A stretch of DNA of 64,000 nucleotides from assembly GCA_016800925.1 (NCBI GenBank), contig JABCPU010000005.1, positions 186,001 through 250,000 of the forward strand, read 5' to 3'. The notes beneath the pieces were generated by a model. The model saw only the letters and a list, made by a program, of their open reading frames with translations. It was not told where the DNA came from and searched no databases. The translations under genes were made by a program, and so were the position numbers. This DNA is from Suillus spraguei (Eukaryota > Basidiomycota > Agaricomycetes > Boletales > Suillaceae). This document shows, piece after piece, positions 12,701 through 23,994 of the stretch (the stretch's first letter is position 1; each line of letters opens with the position of its first letter).

Positions 12701-14997
12701 TATGGGTGACAATTTGTCGTTTGTGATTGGCCCCGAAGTTCCATATGAGTGATTGCGGCAAGATTTCGGGAATATGATTCGGAGTGTTGCAGGCATGTGT
12801 GACAGCGCAATGTCGCACTCTCATACAAGTACTGATCTCGGACTGCGGGTGATAGATATACCAGGTATCCCTTCATTTGGGCTTATCATTAGCTAATGGT
12901 TTATTAGCGGTTTGGCACGTTGATTCGAAGGCGTATTGCTAAACGCGAGTATTGCCAATCCAAATCGTGGTCGATTCATGTCCCTTTGAAATCTCTACTT
13001 GCGTCGAACTCGTTGAAGTTCTTAGTGGCTACGCGAAAAAATGAGGCAAGAGGGCATCAATTACACCCTTGATAACGATGGCGGTAACGAAACCCTTGAC
13101 TCAAGGCAACGTAATGGACTGGACGCATGCCCGACATCATCCATGGTCAAACAGATGCTTGTTTCATTTTCCACGATGGCACAAAAGTAAGTACGCCTTT
13201 ATGAACATGCTGCGCGTACAGCCTTGCTGATATTCTCATACTCGCTTAATGTATCATCGTAGTGAGGACGGTATTCAGTGCTATGTGTTAATCTCTACGA
13301 CAGGCGCAGTCTTCTCTGATGCGCCCGCCGGACCTTAATTTTTTTTGTTTGCTCCGCAGACAAACCATGGATTATTTAGGAGTTTAAAAGAAAGTTCACG
13401 GACTCTGGGCGTGTTCCAAAGACAGGATCTCCGTGAAGGTATTTCCTACACTGCCTCTTCATGTCTTGGATAATATTGATTATCTCGGGCAACCCTGCCC
13501 GGCAAACGTCTCTGACAGCATGGCGTCAATTTTACGTGGGGGACACATGTCATTTTGTATGGAGGGGATAAGTCGCGGCCTTGTGCCTAGGCGCGAACCC
13601 TCGCTTGTTCTATCACCCGCAGTATCGAGTGCTCCAACTACGCCGGCGACGAGAGGGATACTCCAGCTTTTAACATGCCCACGGTTAGTCCCCGACCGCC
13701 GTTTATATCAGGGGCAGGCTTTGCGACTGTCTTGATTGTCATTTTCCTATTCTAACCTTCCACTCCACCCACTAGATGATATTTTTACTTATGATTTCTG
13801 CGCTGTCAATCTGCCTATGATCTGCGGCCGCCACCAAAGTCGACGCACACAGCCCTGGGGAGCTGCACTCATGTTAATACTCTTATGGTGAAATTGTAGA
13901 CACGGTGCGCAGGAATCTGTTCTATGGGGGCCTTACTTATTGATGTCATTTTCTCTCTCTGCGAACTCATAGGCAGCGGAAACGCAAGGAGTATGATGTG
14001 ATGACAGCAGGGGTGGCCGGCCTCGTTGGTAGATGCATACGGATACCCTCCTTTTAGATGATGGCGTAGTCGCAGAAGAGGATGGTGTAGCAGTACGATC
14101 GGGCTCGTTTTCAGGTGGACTGGACCGAGTTAGTTTGCATACGCCGAGTTAGTTCGTCTCGCATGGTACGAACCGGTAGTAACAGTGCCGGTATTCCGAT
14201 GGTGAGTTCCTTCCATTTCTTCTACTTCAAGTTGCTCTAAATATCGACATGTTTATTGCTAGACCCGACGTAGTCGGTGATCGCATTGACAGCTGTCTGA
14301 ACGTGCTTGACCACGCTAGTCCAGTAGCCCTCAACCGCGTGTTTCAAATATACTAAAGCGGTGCATGTCATTTCAACAAATGGAACGCGCTCGGACTTGA
14401 CATTCATTCCTGTGAAGTGTTTCCTTATGTCAAGGGAGAAAATATTCCCCTGGCGCTCGAGTGCTTTACTCTCTTACTACATTGTCCAATTTTTGAGTTT
14501 GGGGTCGCAGCCGCGTCACCTAAATACTCGGCAGGTAGAAACGGTGGACCTACCATTCCTCCGTTCCACGAGTGCTGCTACGTGACGTAGGATTCACCTT
14601 GCGCATTGATTCGATGATTGTGCGACGAGCAGTGTGCAAGGCAAGTCCTACGATCCAGACGTCGCCAGATAATTCCCTCGCATAGTGAACAGCAAGGAGG
14701 TAACGACAAATTCGATGCATGCACTCCAACGCCGAATGAGGTAGGTGACAATATCCAGATATGATGCAAATACTCAAACTAAATGGCCAGATCCTCCACT
14801 CAAGTCAAACAAATAATCGTTTGACCTGTATAGCACCTTGCCCGACTTAATGAGTTGTCGTCACCTCGAGCCTTTATCAGAAATACATGCACACGTACTT
14901 TCACCAGTATTGACAGGATTTTTACTTGGAAGATGCTCACTGAAACTATAATACCTGAAGGAGGTGTTTCTAGAGGTCTTGGCACAAATATTCATCA
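6740..14997. other. Long stretch without recognisable genes
   Basis: More than 8 kb in which I recognise no conserved domain, tRNA, LTR pair or tandem array on either strand. Open frames are short (up to about 100 codons) and lack the splice-linked continuity seen in the real genes. Around 6870-6900 there is a local A/T-rich patch. The region could be decayed mobile DNA, a heterochromatic block, or hold lineage-specific genes that cannot be recognised without RNA evidence. Confidence 0.45.
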
Positions 14998-15510
14998 ATG
15001 AACAAGATCAGCCTTCCAGAGACAGTGACGTCGGCCCATACTCAATACGGAATGCCTGGAGGCACTAAGATCGGTAAGAAACCCCATCTACTCAAGCAAG
15101 CGAGCCACGTAGGATTGCTCGGAGTTTGGAGTGATTATTCCAGGCTCGAAAAGGGTCCTGATGCAACTGATCTTCATCATGATTCACGATCTTCCCGGTC
15201 CCAAACTATAGTTGTTATCTGTACTTTTTGCGCAGTAATTCTGTGGCGACCGTACGAGTCTCCTGCCATATTTCGCCTTCTCTTGTGCTCGCTGTCTATT
15301 ATCGTGATGGCTTCTGCTTCTTCTCTGCCGCTGTTCATTTTTCATCTTTGGTACCTCCCGTCTCTTTGGTGGTGTCGGATCAAGAGCTTGCTGATGACGG
15401 AACTTGGTTTGTGTCCTGCGTTTTGTGCAAGTATTCCAGATTTGCTAGGGTATCTCGAGTTCGTAAATCTGTTTGCAATCAGTATCCAGTTGATTGATTC
15501 TTATTCGTGA
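14998..15510 (+). CDS. Unassigned open frame, doubtful
   Basis: A 170-codon ATG open frame, the longest in its neighbourhood. The second half is very hydrophobic (IVVICTFCAVILW, IFRLLLCSLSIIVMAS, LPLFIFHLWYL), so it would read as a two- or three-pass membrane protein. A second frame overlaps it for 90 codons, which weakens the case for either. I recognise no family. It may be a chance reading of a T-rich stretch. Confidence 0.12.
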   Translation: MNKISLPETVTSAHTQYGMPGGTKIGKKPHLLKQASHVGLLGVWSDYSRLEKGPDATDLHHDSRSSRSQTIVVICTFCAVILWRPYESPAIFRLLLCSLSIIVMASASSLPLFIFHLWYLPSLWWCRIKSLLMTELGLCPAFCASIPDLLGYLEFVNLFAISIQLIDSYS

Positions 15511-16222
15511 CTTTTCCGACGTATAACTGAGAATTTCCCTTGCGTGACTTGTAGCTCAAAATTTCAAATCGTTCATGCGCACTCTACATATGTACAGAGG
15601 GCCAAAAATGATTGTCTCCATGTACCCTCTCTCTGGACTGCGTAGAATAAGGGACTAATCTATCACTACATTTATCTCAAAAGAAGAAGCGATCTTAGAA
15701 CCATTTTAGTGTTGGAAAGTATATGAGACGGGGTTTGTACTATCTAATCACAGCACTGTTCCGAGTACATGTAGATGAGCGTGCATGCAACTGTGGCGCT
15801 TATTGTCCACAACCGACCATACCATCCACGAAAACGTTCTATTTGGACATTGGAAGAGGCAAAAACTTGGGGAACACAACTATCACAACAAACAATTGGC
15901 CTGGCGTCGTATGGTCGCTCTGAGGCTGTGAATGTGCAGGAGCGAGCAAAGCAAAAGTTGATTCCTTCCATCTTATTGCTGCTTGAAATTGTGTGGATTG
16001 GCATATAGTAAAAAATTAAACAGTAGAAGACATTTATAAGAGAGAGAGATTGCAAACGTAGTAATAGTTGTAAATATGTGATGAGAGAAATAATAGGGGC
16101 CGCGACGAATTCAAAGTTTGTTCATGTTATGAGATCGGGGTGGCATCGGCTTAGTCATGTTTGAGACGGTAGCGGGAGTTTGTTGGAGTTGCCGCCTTCG
16201 TCGCTGTCGCACTCATTCCATC
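15511..16222. other. Upstream region of the Nab2-like gene
   Basis: No gene recognised. Short overlapping frames only. A GAGAGAGA run lies near 16040 and the last 200 bp probably include the 5' UTR and promoter of the gene starting at 16223. No clear TATA element. Confidence 0.4.
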
Positions 16223-18303
16223 ATGCCCTTCGGTCTTATCATCGGAACTGACCGTGCATCTGCTCTACAAGTATGTCTTTGTCACATACTGCTTCACTTC
16301 TTTGCCCAACTCATTTTTTTTCGTGCAGAAATCCATTCAGGATGAACTCACAGCTCGCAGTTTCAGTGCCGATGCTGGTGAGCGCTCAGTCTCATTTACT
16401 GCTAGGCCTTCGACACTCACTGCTGGAACAGATCCTGTCATGGCAGAATATATCACCATTATGATTATAAACAATAAAACAGCAGGTATGTGGAATCAAG
16501 AGCTTCTTTGCTAACACTGGCTTATCGCGCGCTGCACAGCACAAATAACTTCGGAGCTCATGGATTGTGAGTAGGGTTTTGTATTCCAAAATCTCATTAC
16601 TGACTATTCTTCCAGTAATTGGCCCAGATTTTGGTATGTTTCGTAGTGCTCTGCGCGTTGTGGTTTGTTGACAATACTACCAGATCCAAGCTTCACAGAT
16701 TGGCTCTTCGCTGAAGCTGCCAAAGGCGCGCCAGAATCTGAAGCACCGTCCGCTGCATCTTCAACACCTGTAGAACCACCTACTGATTCGAAACCTATCA
16801 CCCATCCACCCTCCAATGAGCCTGCGCGCCGCCTACCTAATGGTCCTCGAGCAGGTGCACCACTGTTTCAACAAGCCGTTTCTTCCACCCTTGCTTCAAC
16901 ATCTCAAAAGCGTCTTCGCTCACCTTCACCATCTACTCATCCAACAAAGTCCCGACGCATGGACCTACCCACCGGTCCCCGGGCTATGCAGAATCCAGCA
17001 CCCGCACAACGTAGTCTCCTTGACCGCGTCGGTGGTCCAGGACCTGTTCCACGCTTCCAAGGTGGGCGAGATGAAGTCCAAGCACGTATTGACAACATCA
17101 CAAATACCGCGCCCGACGCAAGCACGATGATGAGCTTCCCAAATGGTATGGGGATGCCCGAAATGTTGGGAATGCAGGCAAATCCATTGATGCTACAAGA
17201 AATGATGTTAAGTCAAATGGCTCTTATGGCGCAGATGGCGAACTCGATGGGCATGCTTAACCCTGGTATGGGTATGCCTGGATTCAACCCAATGCAGCAG
17301 GGTGGGGATCCAGCGATGTTCAACGGTGGTGCAGGTGTGAATGGACAAAGCTTCCAGCAGAATGGAGTGAATGGCAGAGGTCGGGGTGGAGCAAGAGGAG
17401 GTCGGGGGCGAGGAGGTTCACGGGGTGGGCACATGGGCTCGTCACCTGCTCCACCATCCATCGAGGAAGTGCTTACCCCTGTGCCGGTTCCCACTTCAGT
17501 AATAGCTGAGCCCGCACAAACTACACCAATAGTGGCGCCCATTCCGCTTCCTGCAAGCGCCGTGTCATCCAATACTCCTCCAAAACCAGCGTATGCCCTC
17601 CCCGAACGCCCGCACTCACCTACGCTATGTAAATTCGGAATCAAGTGCACTAACTCGCAGTGCCGGTATTCTCATCCCTCTCCCGTCGCTACTGCTGAGA
17701 GCGGCGTTGTACTTAGTACTGAAGCGTGCGAGAAAGGCAAGGATTGCAAGGACAAGGACTGTATCAAGTCGCATGTCAGCCCTGCTGTCAAAAACCCTGG
17801 TATGTTGTCCTTTGTCTTTCTATAAAGTAGCACGAGCTCACCCAGCAACAGTCGCAGGCGCAACTCACACCCCAGTCCCACCCACCACTACTGGGCCTCC
17901 TCAGCACACTGTCGCATGTCGTTTCGGTGGTGCTTGCACACGCCCAAATTGCCCGTACACGCATCCTCCAAAAACAAATCACTTTGCGCAACAATGTCGC
18001 TTCGGTGCAGGTTGCACGCGTGCCTCTTGCCCTTTCCAACACCCTGAGGGGCGGGTTCTCCCGTCTACATTTCACCGTGGCCTGTCCACGACTGCACCCC
18101 TTGTAAATGTGCATGCCCCAGAGACGGGGAGCATGGGCGCTCAAAGTCATCATAGAAGCGTCACATTTAACAAGCCGCAAGATGTGAAGGAGAAATTGAA
18201 GGACATCGAAAAGCAGAAGGAGGCTGCGAAGAGGGCAATCGACGAGGCCAAGGCTGCGGGAGGGAAGAAGGACGAGACAAAGGCAGTTCCCATCGCCGTA
18301 TGA
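16223..18303 (+). CDS. Nab2-like CCCH zinc-finger poly(A) RNA-binding protein
   Basis: Nuclear poly(A)-RNA-binding protein of the Nab2/ZC3H14 family, acting in poly(A) tail length control and mRNA export. Seven exons: 16223-16270, 16329-16377, 16432-16485, 16540-16566, 16616-16633 (an 18-nt microexon), 16684-17799 and 17852-18303 (17858 is an alternative acceptor). The N-terminal 80 residues (MPFGLIIGTDRASALQ, EYITIMIINNKTA, LMDLIGPDFD, DWLFAEA) match the PWI-like Nab2 N-domain. A low-complexity middle follows: Met/Gly-rich with many GM repeats, then an RGG box (GRGRGGARGGRGRGG). Four CCCH fingers come next: CKFGIKC..CRYSH, CEKGKDC..CIKSH, CRFGGAC..CPYTH and CRFGAGC..CPFQH. The tail is a charged coiled coil (VKEKLKDIEKQKEAAKRAI). 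Yeast Nab2 has seven fingers, so four visible ones is on the low side. All splice phases fit. Confidence 0.93.
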
Positions 18304-18852
18304 TGGAGGGGAAATTTCACCTGACGGTCCTTTATTTAGAGGAGAGCACTGAACGAAACGATTTCCAGCAGCTACTCTTTTCCTGCTCTCCATTAAGTCT
18401 CTAACTCGGACACAACCTGCGGCTGCTTTTATTATTTTATCCCGCCACTCATGTAGTATTTGCGTTGTTTTTTTATATCTGTGTGTCTACTGCTCTCCCT
18501 TTCGTTGCCATCACTAGGTATATACTAGGTCTTGCGTGGCAGATTGGGCAGACGAATGTGATAGGGTTTGGTGCAGGATTCCTTGCTTGGGAACCTAGTA
18601 GGCTTTCATTGTGTGCGCTTAGATTCAACATTATTATTTGGGTCAGATTGGAGTGAACCGTTGTAATTCCCTTGGACAAGATGGCTGACTGCAGACTGAG
18701 CAGGTGAACCTCGTAGCAGCCTAGCGGTGCTGTCAATTCACGAACACGTCATATTTCCTCGTAGTCGTACAAACAACATCTTTGACACTACTAGTAAATC
18801 TCGTAACCTGATCACTTTCTTTTTTTATACGAGCCGAAATGCGCTATCCGAT
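18304..18852. other. Convergent intergenic region
   Basis: Lies between the 3' ends of the Nab2-like gene and the minus-strand lectin-like gene, so it probably holds both 3' UTRs. No other feature was recognised. Confidence 0.45.
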
Positions 18853-19424
18853 TTAGAGAATACGAGTCTTCCATTCGTCTTTCTGAGTGTAGGCCTCTGT
18901 GATAGTCTGCGGCTCTTTCGCAGACTGAAACCCGACCCTGAGCATGGCCTCATTCTGAACAATCCGGCCTTGCGCATACAAGCAGGTGCTGTTCTCAACA
19001 GCTGTGCCAATGGTCTCGCCTTTCTGCCAGCCATGGCGCTGGTTGTAGCGCATCTCCTGCACACGACTGTTCACAGTGATGTAATAGACGCGGATCTGTA
19101 GTGGTGAAATGAGAATGAGATAATGAGGCATGACACGGCCAGCCTCGAAACTCGTACCTCTTGCAAGTTGTGACCCGCCACGGCTGCGATGGGCGTGTTG
19201 ATACGAGCAGCAGGCATGTGTTCGCTGGTGAGTTTGAGCAGGGTATAGCTCGTGCTCTTTGGGTCGTTCAACGACATTTCGAACATCTGGTAGTCCTTGT
19301 TTTGAAAGTAGACGCGGAGTTTCCCGTCATCGTTCTGCACCGCGCACATGGTGGTCCCGACGAAGTTGGTGGGGAGAAGGTCGGACCTGTTTGCGGATTG
19401 TGAGGCAGCTGTTGACTCGGACAT
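18853..19424 (-). CDS. Fungal lectin-like beta-propeller-type protein, short
   Basis: Resembles fungal fucose-specific (AAL-type) lectins, which bind sugars through repeated blades of a beta-propeller. Two exons: 19158-19424 and 18853-19095, GT-AG, phase 0, giving 169 aa. Blade-like signatures are visible: LRVYFQNKDYQMFEMSLND, then INTPIAAVAG, then IRVYYITVNSRVQEMRYNQRHGW. The repeating pattern I-R-V-Y-Y...Q-E is what suggests the family. The usual length is about 310 residues, so this is half-size: either a short paralogue, a gene with an unrecognised 3' extension, or a truncated copy. No signal peptide, consistent with cytoplasmic fungal lectins. Sugar specificity is not readable. Another weakly similar propeller family is possible. 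Confidence 0.55.
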
Positions 19425-19599
19425 AGTTGCTATAATCTGTGGATATGAATATGATCAACCATGGATGTGCTGCTAACTGTGACTCACTTTGTTAGAAGGT
19501 TGTTTGAGGCGATGGTTGTTAAACAGCGAACGGGTCCTGCTTTTAAGTCTCCAGATAACCCCTGTCTGGAGAATAGTGCGGATATGTATGATTCCTTGC

Positions 19600-20485
19600 T
19601 TAGAAATATATGAAATAGGAGGAAGTCACCGTGGTGTCTGGGCGCGGATATGACCGTCATCCACAGAAAATGGGGCCCCTGATGCAGTCATCATGTGTCC
19701 TCAGAAGTAAATATGCGCACCCAGACCTGCGTAAAATATAACGACCATGACTACATAGTCAGATGATAGTCAGTCATATCACTCACTGGATAGCGCGTGA
19801 CACACTTCTGGGCCAGAAGTGATGGGGATGCAATGACAGCGAAGCTCGCCTCGGCGGCAAAACGAATATAGTCAATTCAGCAAACCAAGGGCAACTCTGC
19901 AGTCATTCCATGTAGTCAACAACTATTAGATAGAGGCAACATCGAGGTCATAAATATCTGACACGTACAGACGTATAGTAGTACGCAGGACATGCGCCAC
20001 TGCTTCTTTGTCGCGAAGTAACTTGAGCTAGGGAGACTGCACCCAGACTCACTGTTATTCTCGAAGGTACCTATCTCGTTCTCGGCTCTCGACGCGCTTG
20101 TATATGAAAAGAGAAGTCGTCTCTGCGGTGTCTAGACACGGATTTGAGCGTGATCCATAAGATGGGCGGACATTGTGCGCATCAAATAATCTGTAATCCA
20201 GTAGCGATGACCACATAGTCAGATGACAGACAATTTGCTCACAGGGGCTGTAGTGCGTGACACCCCCGGACCAGAAATGCTGAAGCTGGGATTGTCATAT
20301 GTATATTGTCGAGACTCCATCGACTAAGTATCTTGAACGTCACTGCTTTTTTGATTGTCGCGAAGAAGGAAATACAGAGTCTAGTGCCACCACTAAGTCA
20401 GGATGCCCAGACCACATTGACATCGTGGTTCTCGAAGACGTTAGTTACGTAGCTCGAGGCTCGGTCCTCAACAGGCTTGAATAGT
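19600..20485. repeat. Ancient tandem duplication, two diverged copies (period about 460-490 bp)
   Basis: Copy 1 spans about 19600-20100 and copy 2 about 20100-20485. Shared blocks in the same order: GAAGTC..GGTGTCT at 19623/20113, ACATAGTCAGATGA at 19753/20213, GTGACAC..CCAGAA near 19796/20247, CACTGCTT..TTGTCGCGAAG near 19996/20341 and TTCTCGAAG near 20060/20430. The copies are heavily diverged. No coding potential is visible. The 460-490 bp spacing fits a duplicated regulatory or repeat-derived segment upstream of the lectin-like gene. Confidence 0.6.
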
Positions 20486-21884
20486 TCGCTACGAGTTCAA
20501 ATTTTGAGGACGTTGAAACTTGAAGGTACAAATATCGAAGGAAATGTCGATCGCGTCGTCCTGTGATAACATGCTGAATCGAGCATTCTAGGATATCGAC
20601 CAATATTGCAATAGTAAGAGATGGCCAGTTTGTAAGTCAGACTTTTGCCTTCTTCCGCCTCCCGCTCCTTTACAGTCACCTCCACATAGTCCAAAATCAG
20701 TCGCCTCTCACTCATGCTCAACTGTGGAGCCATTGAACGATAGAAAGCGTCGCAAAACAGTATTATTTTGCCATAACCGTAACTTCCCATAGCCGGGCTT
20801 GCAGTGCACGTTCATCAAAGATGCACCCTCAAATCGCTCGTGGTATTTGTCATGAGATCGGATTTGTAGAATGCTCCGTAGGATAGGATAAGTCCAAGAA
20901 CACCAGTGACCGCAACAAGGTAGATGATTGTAGATGATAAAGGTCTTCTCTCCTTTGTCATCAAGGAGTCGGAAGAACTAAAATTTTCATTCTATAGGTA
21001 AACTACAACTTTCATCCACTTCTTTCAGAGCCTAACTACGGGGGACTCCCTTTGTTACAAGTCTTCCCTTTGTTTCTCTAGTATGTACCTCCAGAAATTT
21101 ATATATAAGCTGAATGAGAATACTAACTTCAAACGGCTCCCAGTCTCGTTTCAGTTTGCTTGTCTTCCTAAGGTTTTGACACTGATATACTATGTATTCG
21201 CTACCAGATGGTATCATGCATCAGCAGTGGGTTAACATTTCACCCGTGACGAACTATGCATGACAGCTGAACATCAGATCTGGTGTACCAGTGATACTGA
21301 GACTCAATCGCATATTCATCTTCTTTTAGAATGACCATTACTGAACAGTGAATATATTATACAGCACGAATCAAACTAGGGAACACAGGTTAACCCTGAC
21401 TCGGAGTCCATAAACCAAGTTATGAGGCGTTATTATTAATTACGGTATAGCAAGTACACGACTTGTGAGTGATACAAGTTATCACGGGATATATCACGAC
21501 TGAGGTAAAGTAATATCTGTCGATCAAGCTCGAAGTACGAACCCTGAACGTTTTAAGTGGAATGTTTTCGTTTTGCCGCTCCTTTGGTGGACAACTGTAG
21601 CGAAGGCAAGGGAATGGAACGTTCGCCTCCCTGTTTGTCTTCTGCAGGAGGGGGAGCTGTCCCATTCCCCTGCTCCCAAGCTTTTTGTCGTGGCTGCAGC
21701 TGACGGCGTCTGAGTTCCCTGTGGGAGTTCCTGATAGTCGTTGTCAGCTGAGTCGGAAAATAATCAAACTGCAAATGAAAACTCACGGAGCGTCTCTTCC
21801 GTCGAAAGGCAAGGTGGGTGGACCTGTTGGACCTGTTGATGGCAACCTATCGACAAAGTGTTCAGAAACACGAGCAACTCAAAG
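20486..21884. other. Intergenic, one doubtful small frame
   Basis: A minus-strand open frame at 20497-20790 reads MSERRLILDYVEVTVKERE and is charged enough to be noticed, but it has no recognised relative and no evident splicing partners, so I do not call it a gene. The rest shows nothing recognisable. Confidence 0.35.
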
Positions 21885-22949
21885 TCAGCGGAGCACATGC
21901 GTTGGTGTCATAGCCTTTAGCACACGCTCTGTCCGGATCCGATCTTCTTCGCCTTCCTCGTATATCCAATCTTTCGGCCATTTAGGCGCAATCTCCCTCC
22001 AGTACGTGAAGTAGGCCTCTAATCTCTCGCGGCGCCCCCGCTCAACGCGCACGATGTCCCGGACATTCTTCCCTTGTTCTTTCAGCACCGCCGCTCTCTG
22101 GCGGAGAGTGGCGACCTGGGCAAGAACGCGTTGATCGTCGGTCGTGATCTGCTTCATGATGTTCACAGCCCGGTTGAGCATTTGGGGTTCTTCTGGAGAG
22201 GGTGTTCCTGCACGTGAGCTGACGGGGGATTTGTAAAGTCCTTGCTGACTGGGACTTCCGTAGGACAAGAAAGAACCACCTGAATCACTGGAGTTATCCT
22301 TTGCAGCCGGGTGTTCACTGCTTTCCAGTACTAGTGGTGAAAGGCTTGGCGACCTTCCCGCTGGATTCTGAGGCGCTATGCCAGCAGCATTTCCGGCTGC
22401 TTTTACCGGAGTAACGGCTGCCAGAAGCAAAGAGGATGTGGGGGGATCTTCCCGGATGATGGGGTGGTCAACTAGATATATGTTAGATTTCTTGCACTGT
22501 GACGCAAGGTATAACACTTACAACTTCTGTCCATTGGTAAGTCTATGGTTCGTTTTGAGGGACCAGCAGCAGAAGGACCCTCCCTTGTCGTTCGGGGTTT
22601 CTTTCTCGGAGGTTTTTCGCTCTCTTCGTCTTGACTGAACGATCATCAGGACCACTTATAATATCGATCATGAAGCAGGGGACGTACAGTGGCGGAACAA
22701 ACTTGTAGAGTTTTACTAACTCTTTGATTATCACCGCACTCTTCATGTTGGCTCTTACTTTATGGGCCTATTTTCAGGTCAGTGGCAGGCCCTCAGGACC
22801 AGAAACGCAACACACACCTTAGCTACCTTTTGCAGCTCTGCACGGGAGAGTCTAGCAAGGGTGGCTTCACTCATGTCAAGTCCCCCAGGACCCGGAGCTG
22901 AGATTGAGTTGTTAGACGAGTGAACATTGTGGGGGAGTGCTTCAATCAT
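21885..22949 (-). CDS. Conserved fungal nuclear protein with SAP-like N-terminus
   Basis: Four exons: 22818-22949, 22688-22767, 22522-22634 and 21885-22471. All introns are GT-AG, short and in phase, giving 303 aa. The N-terminus is MIEALPHNVHSS..GPGGLD. Residues about 26-60 form a SAP-like helix-extended loop-helix (LARLSRAELQKVAK, then ANMKSAVIIKELVKLY), a fold often used for DNA or RNA contact. A Lys/Arg/Pro segment follows (EKPPRKKPRTT), a likely nuclear-localisation signal. The middle is Ser/Pro-rich. The C-terminal 100 residues are helical and charged: LNRAVNIMKQITTDDQ, LRQRAAVLKEQG and WREIAPKWPKDWIYEEGEED. I do not recognise a named family. Nuclear, nucleic-acid-associated function is inference from the SAP-like and basic segments. 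Confidence 0.72.
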
Positions 22950-23333
22950 TTTATGTGATGTAGTGAAAGCACGAGTACTTGATAAAAATATGTGGTACTG
23001 GATCGAGTTGGGAAGAGGTCGCAATTAAATAATGAGGAACTGTGGTAATTTTGTGTAATATGTCTGGATTGACATCCACAACTTAAATACACGATGCATA
23101 CTTGTATCAGAGAACAATAAATTCGATCAACTCAGCCACAGAAGTCCGCGGTCAAAGCAAGGGTCCGGGAGCAGTGTCACTTGTATCAGCGTATGGTCAA
23201 ACCACCAACATCGTAACTGGATCAATGGTCAGTGGCTGCAGTAATTTTTTCAAGAAAAAGTACATGAGGATGGGGTCTGTTAATAGGAGCGCTAGTCTGC
23301 TGCATAAGGTCGCCAGAAAAAAACCCCAGAGAG
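22950..23333. other. Short intergenic stretch
   Basis: Lies between the divergent promoter side of the SAP-like gene and the tRNA 3' end. Nothing recognised. Confidence 0.4.
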
Positions 23334-23341
23334 AAAAAAAA
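23334..23341 (-). terminator. RNA polymerase III T-run terminator
   Basis: Eight consecutive T on the tRNA strand immediately after the discriminator base of the tRNA-Leu gene, the standard Pol III stop signal. Confidence 0.85.
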
Positions 23342-23449
23342 TGACAAGAGTGGGATTTGAACCCACGCCCTCTTACGAGGATGAGAAACCTGCTTAGCAG
23401 GCAAGCTTTCGCTTGAGTCACACGCCATAGACCGCTCGGCCATCTTGCC
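23342..23449 (-). tRNA. tRNA-Leu(CAA) with intron
   Basis: Acceptor stem GGCAAGA pairs with TCTTGTC (one G-U), discriminator A, D-arm GGCCGAGCGGTC, T-arm GTGGGTTCAAATCCCAC and a long variable arm (CTCGTAAGAG) mark a type II leucine tRNA rather than serine, whose discriminator is G. The anticodon loop reads CTCAAG, with anticodon CAA at 23413-23415. A roughly 26-nt intron follows position 37; its GAAA-capped hairpin CAAGC-GAAA-GCTTG pairs the anticodon with intron bases, as in yeast tRNA-Leu(CAA). The base pair at the top of the anticodon stem looks mismatched. Serine(TTG-like misread) was considered and rejected on the discriminator and A/B-box pattern. Confidence 0.88.
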
Positions 23450-23994
23450 TTGTTTAAAACCACACGATTACTTTATAACCAGACACTCGGAACGTGCTAC
23501 ACCAAACGAATGATATGCTTTCACTACGTATATGCTATGAAAACTCTATTCCTTACAATCCCCAAAGTTTCTTCGACTCTCGAGGCACCCAAGCATGTAT
23601 GTATACACCATATCGAGCACAATATTCGGTGAAGGGCCGCGTTCGTCTGAGCGCTGCTGTGTCTAAGGACGAGATTATGTAGAGATTGCCAGGCGTCCCA
23701 ATCGTCATCCTCAAATTCTGCACGCATTACGCCAGGCCGCAGTTGGATGCATCTTACAAGATGACCCCCTTCCTCGTAATAAAATATTTTTTCAACGTGA
23801 TGTGGTTTATCTCATTCATATGACCTGAGCCACTTATTGGAAGGTCACAACATGCCAACTGTGGAGAACAATAAGTAAGCACACCGATTGCTCGGATTTG
23901 TGTCTTGTGGAGTCCAACTGTGGCCTTCTTAAATACAACCAGACCCAAGAGCTTTTTATTTCAGATCTCCCACATCGAACGCCCAGAATTTAGC
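23450..23994. other. Intergenic upstream of an unknown gene
   Basis: Short frames without recognisable content. Contains the tRNA 5' flank and probably the promoter of the gene at 23995. Confidence 0.4.

Noticed and set aside
17213..17650. Minus-strand 145-codon frame, Pro-rich, opposite the Nab2-like gene
   Set aside because: It is the antisense shadow of the Gly/Met-rich and RGG-coding region.
23342..23449. tRNA-Ser
   Set aside because: The discriminator is A and the loop with its intron fits Leu(CAA); Ser tRNAs carry discriminator G.
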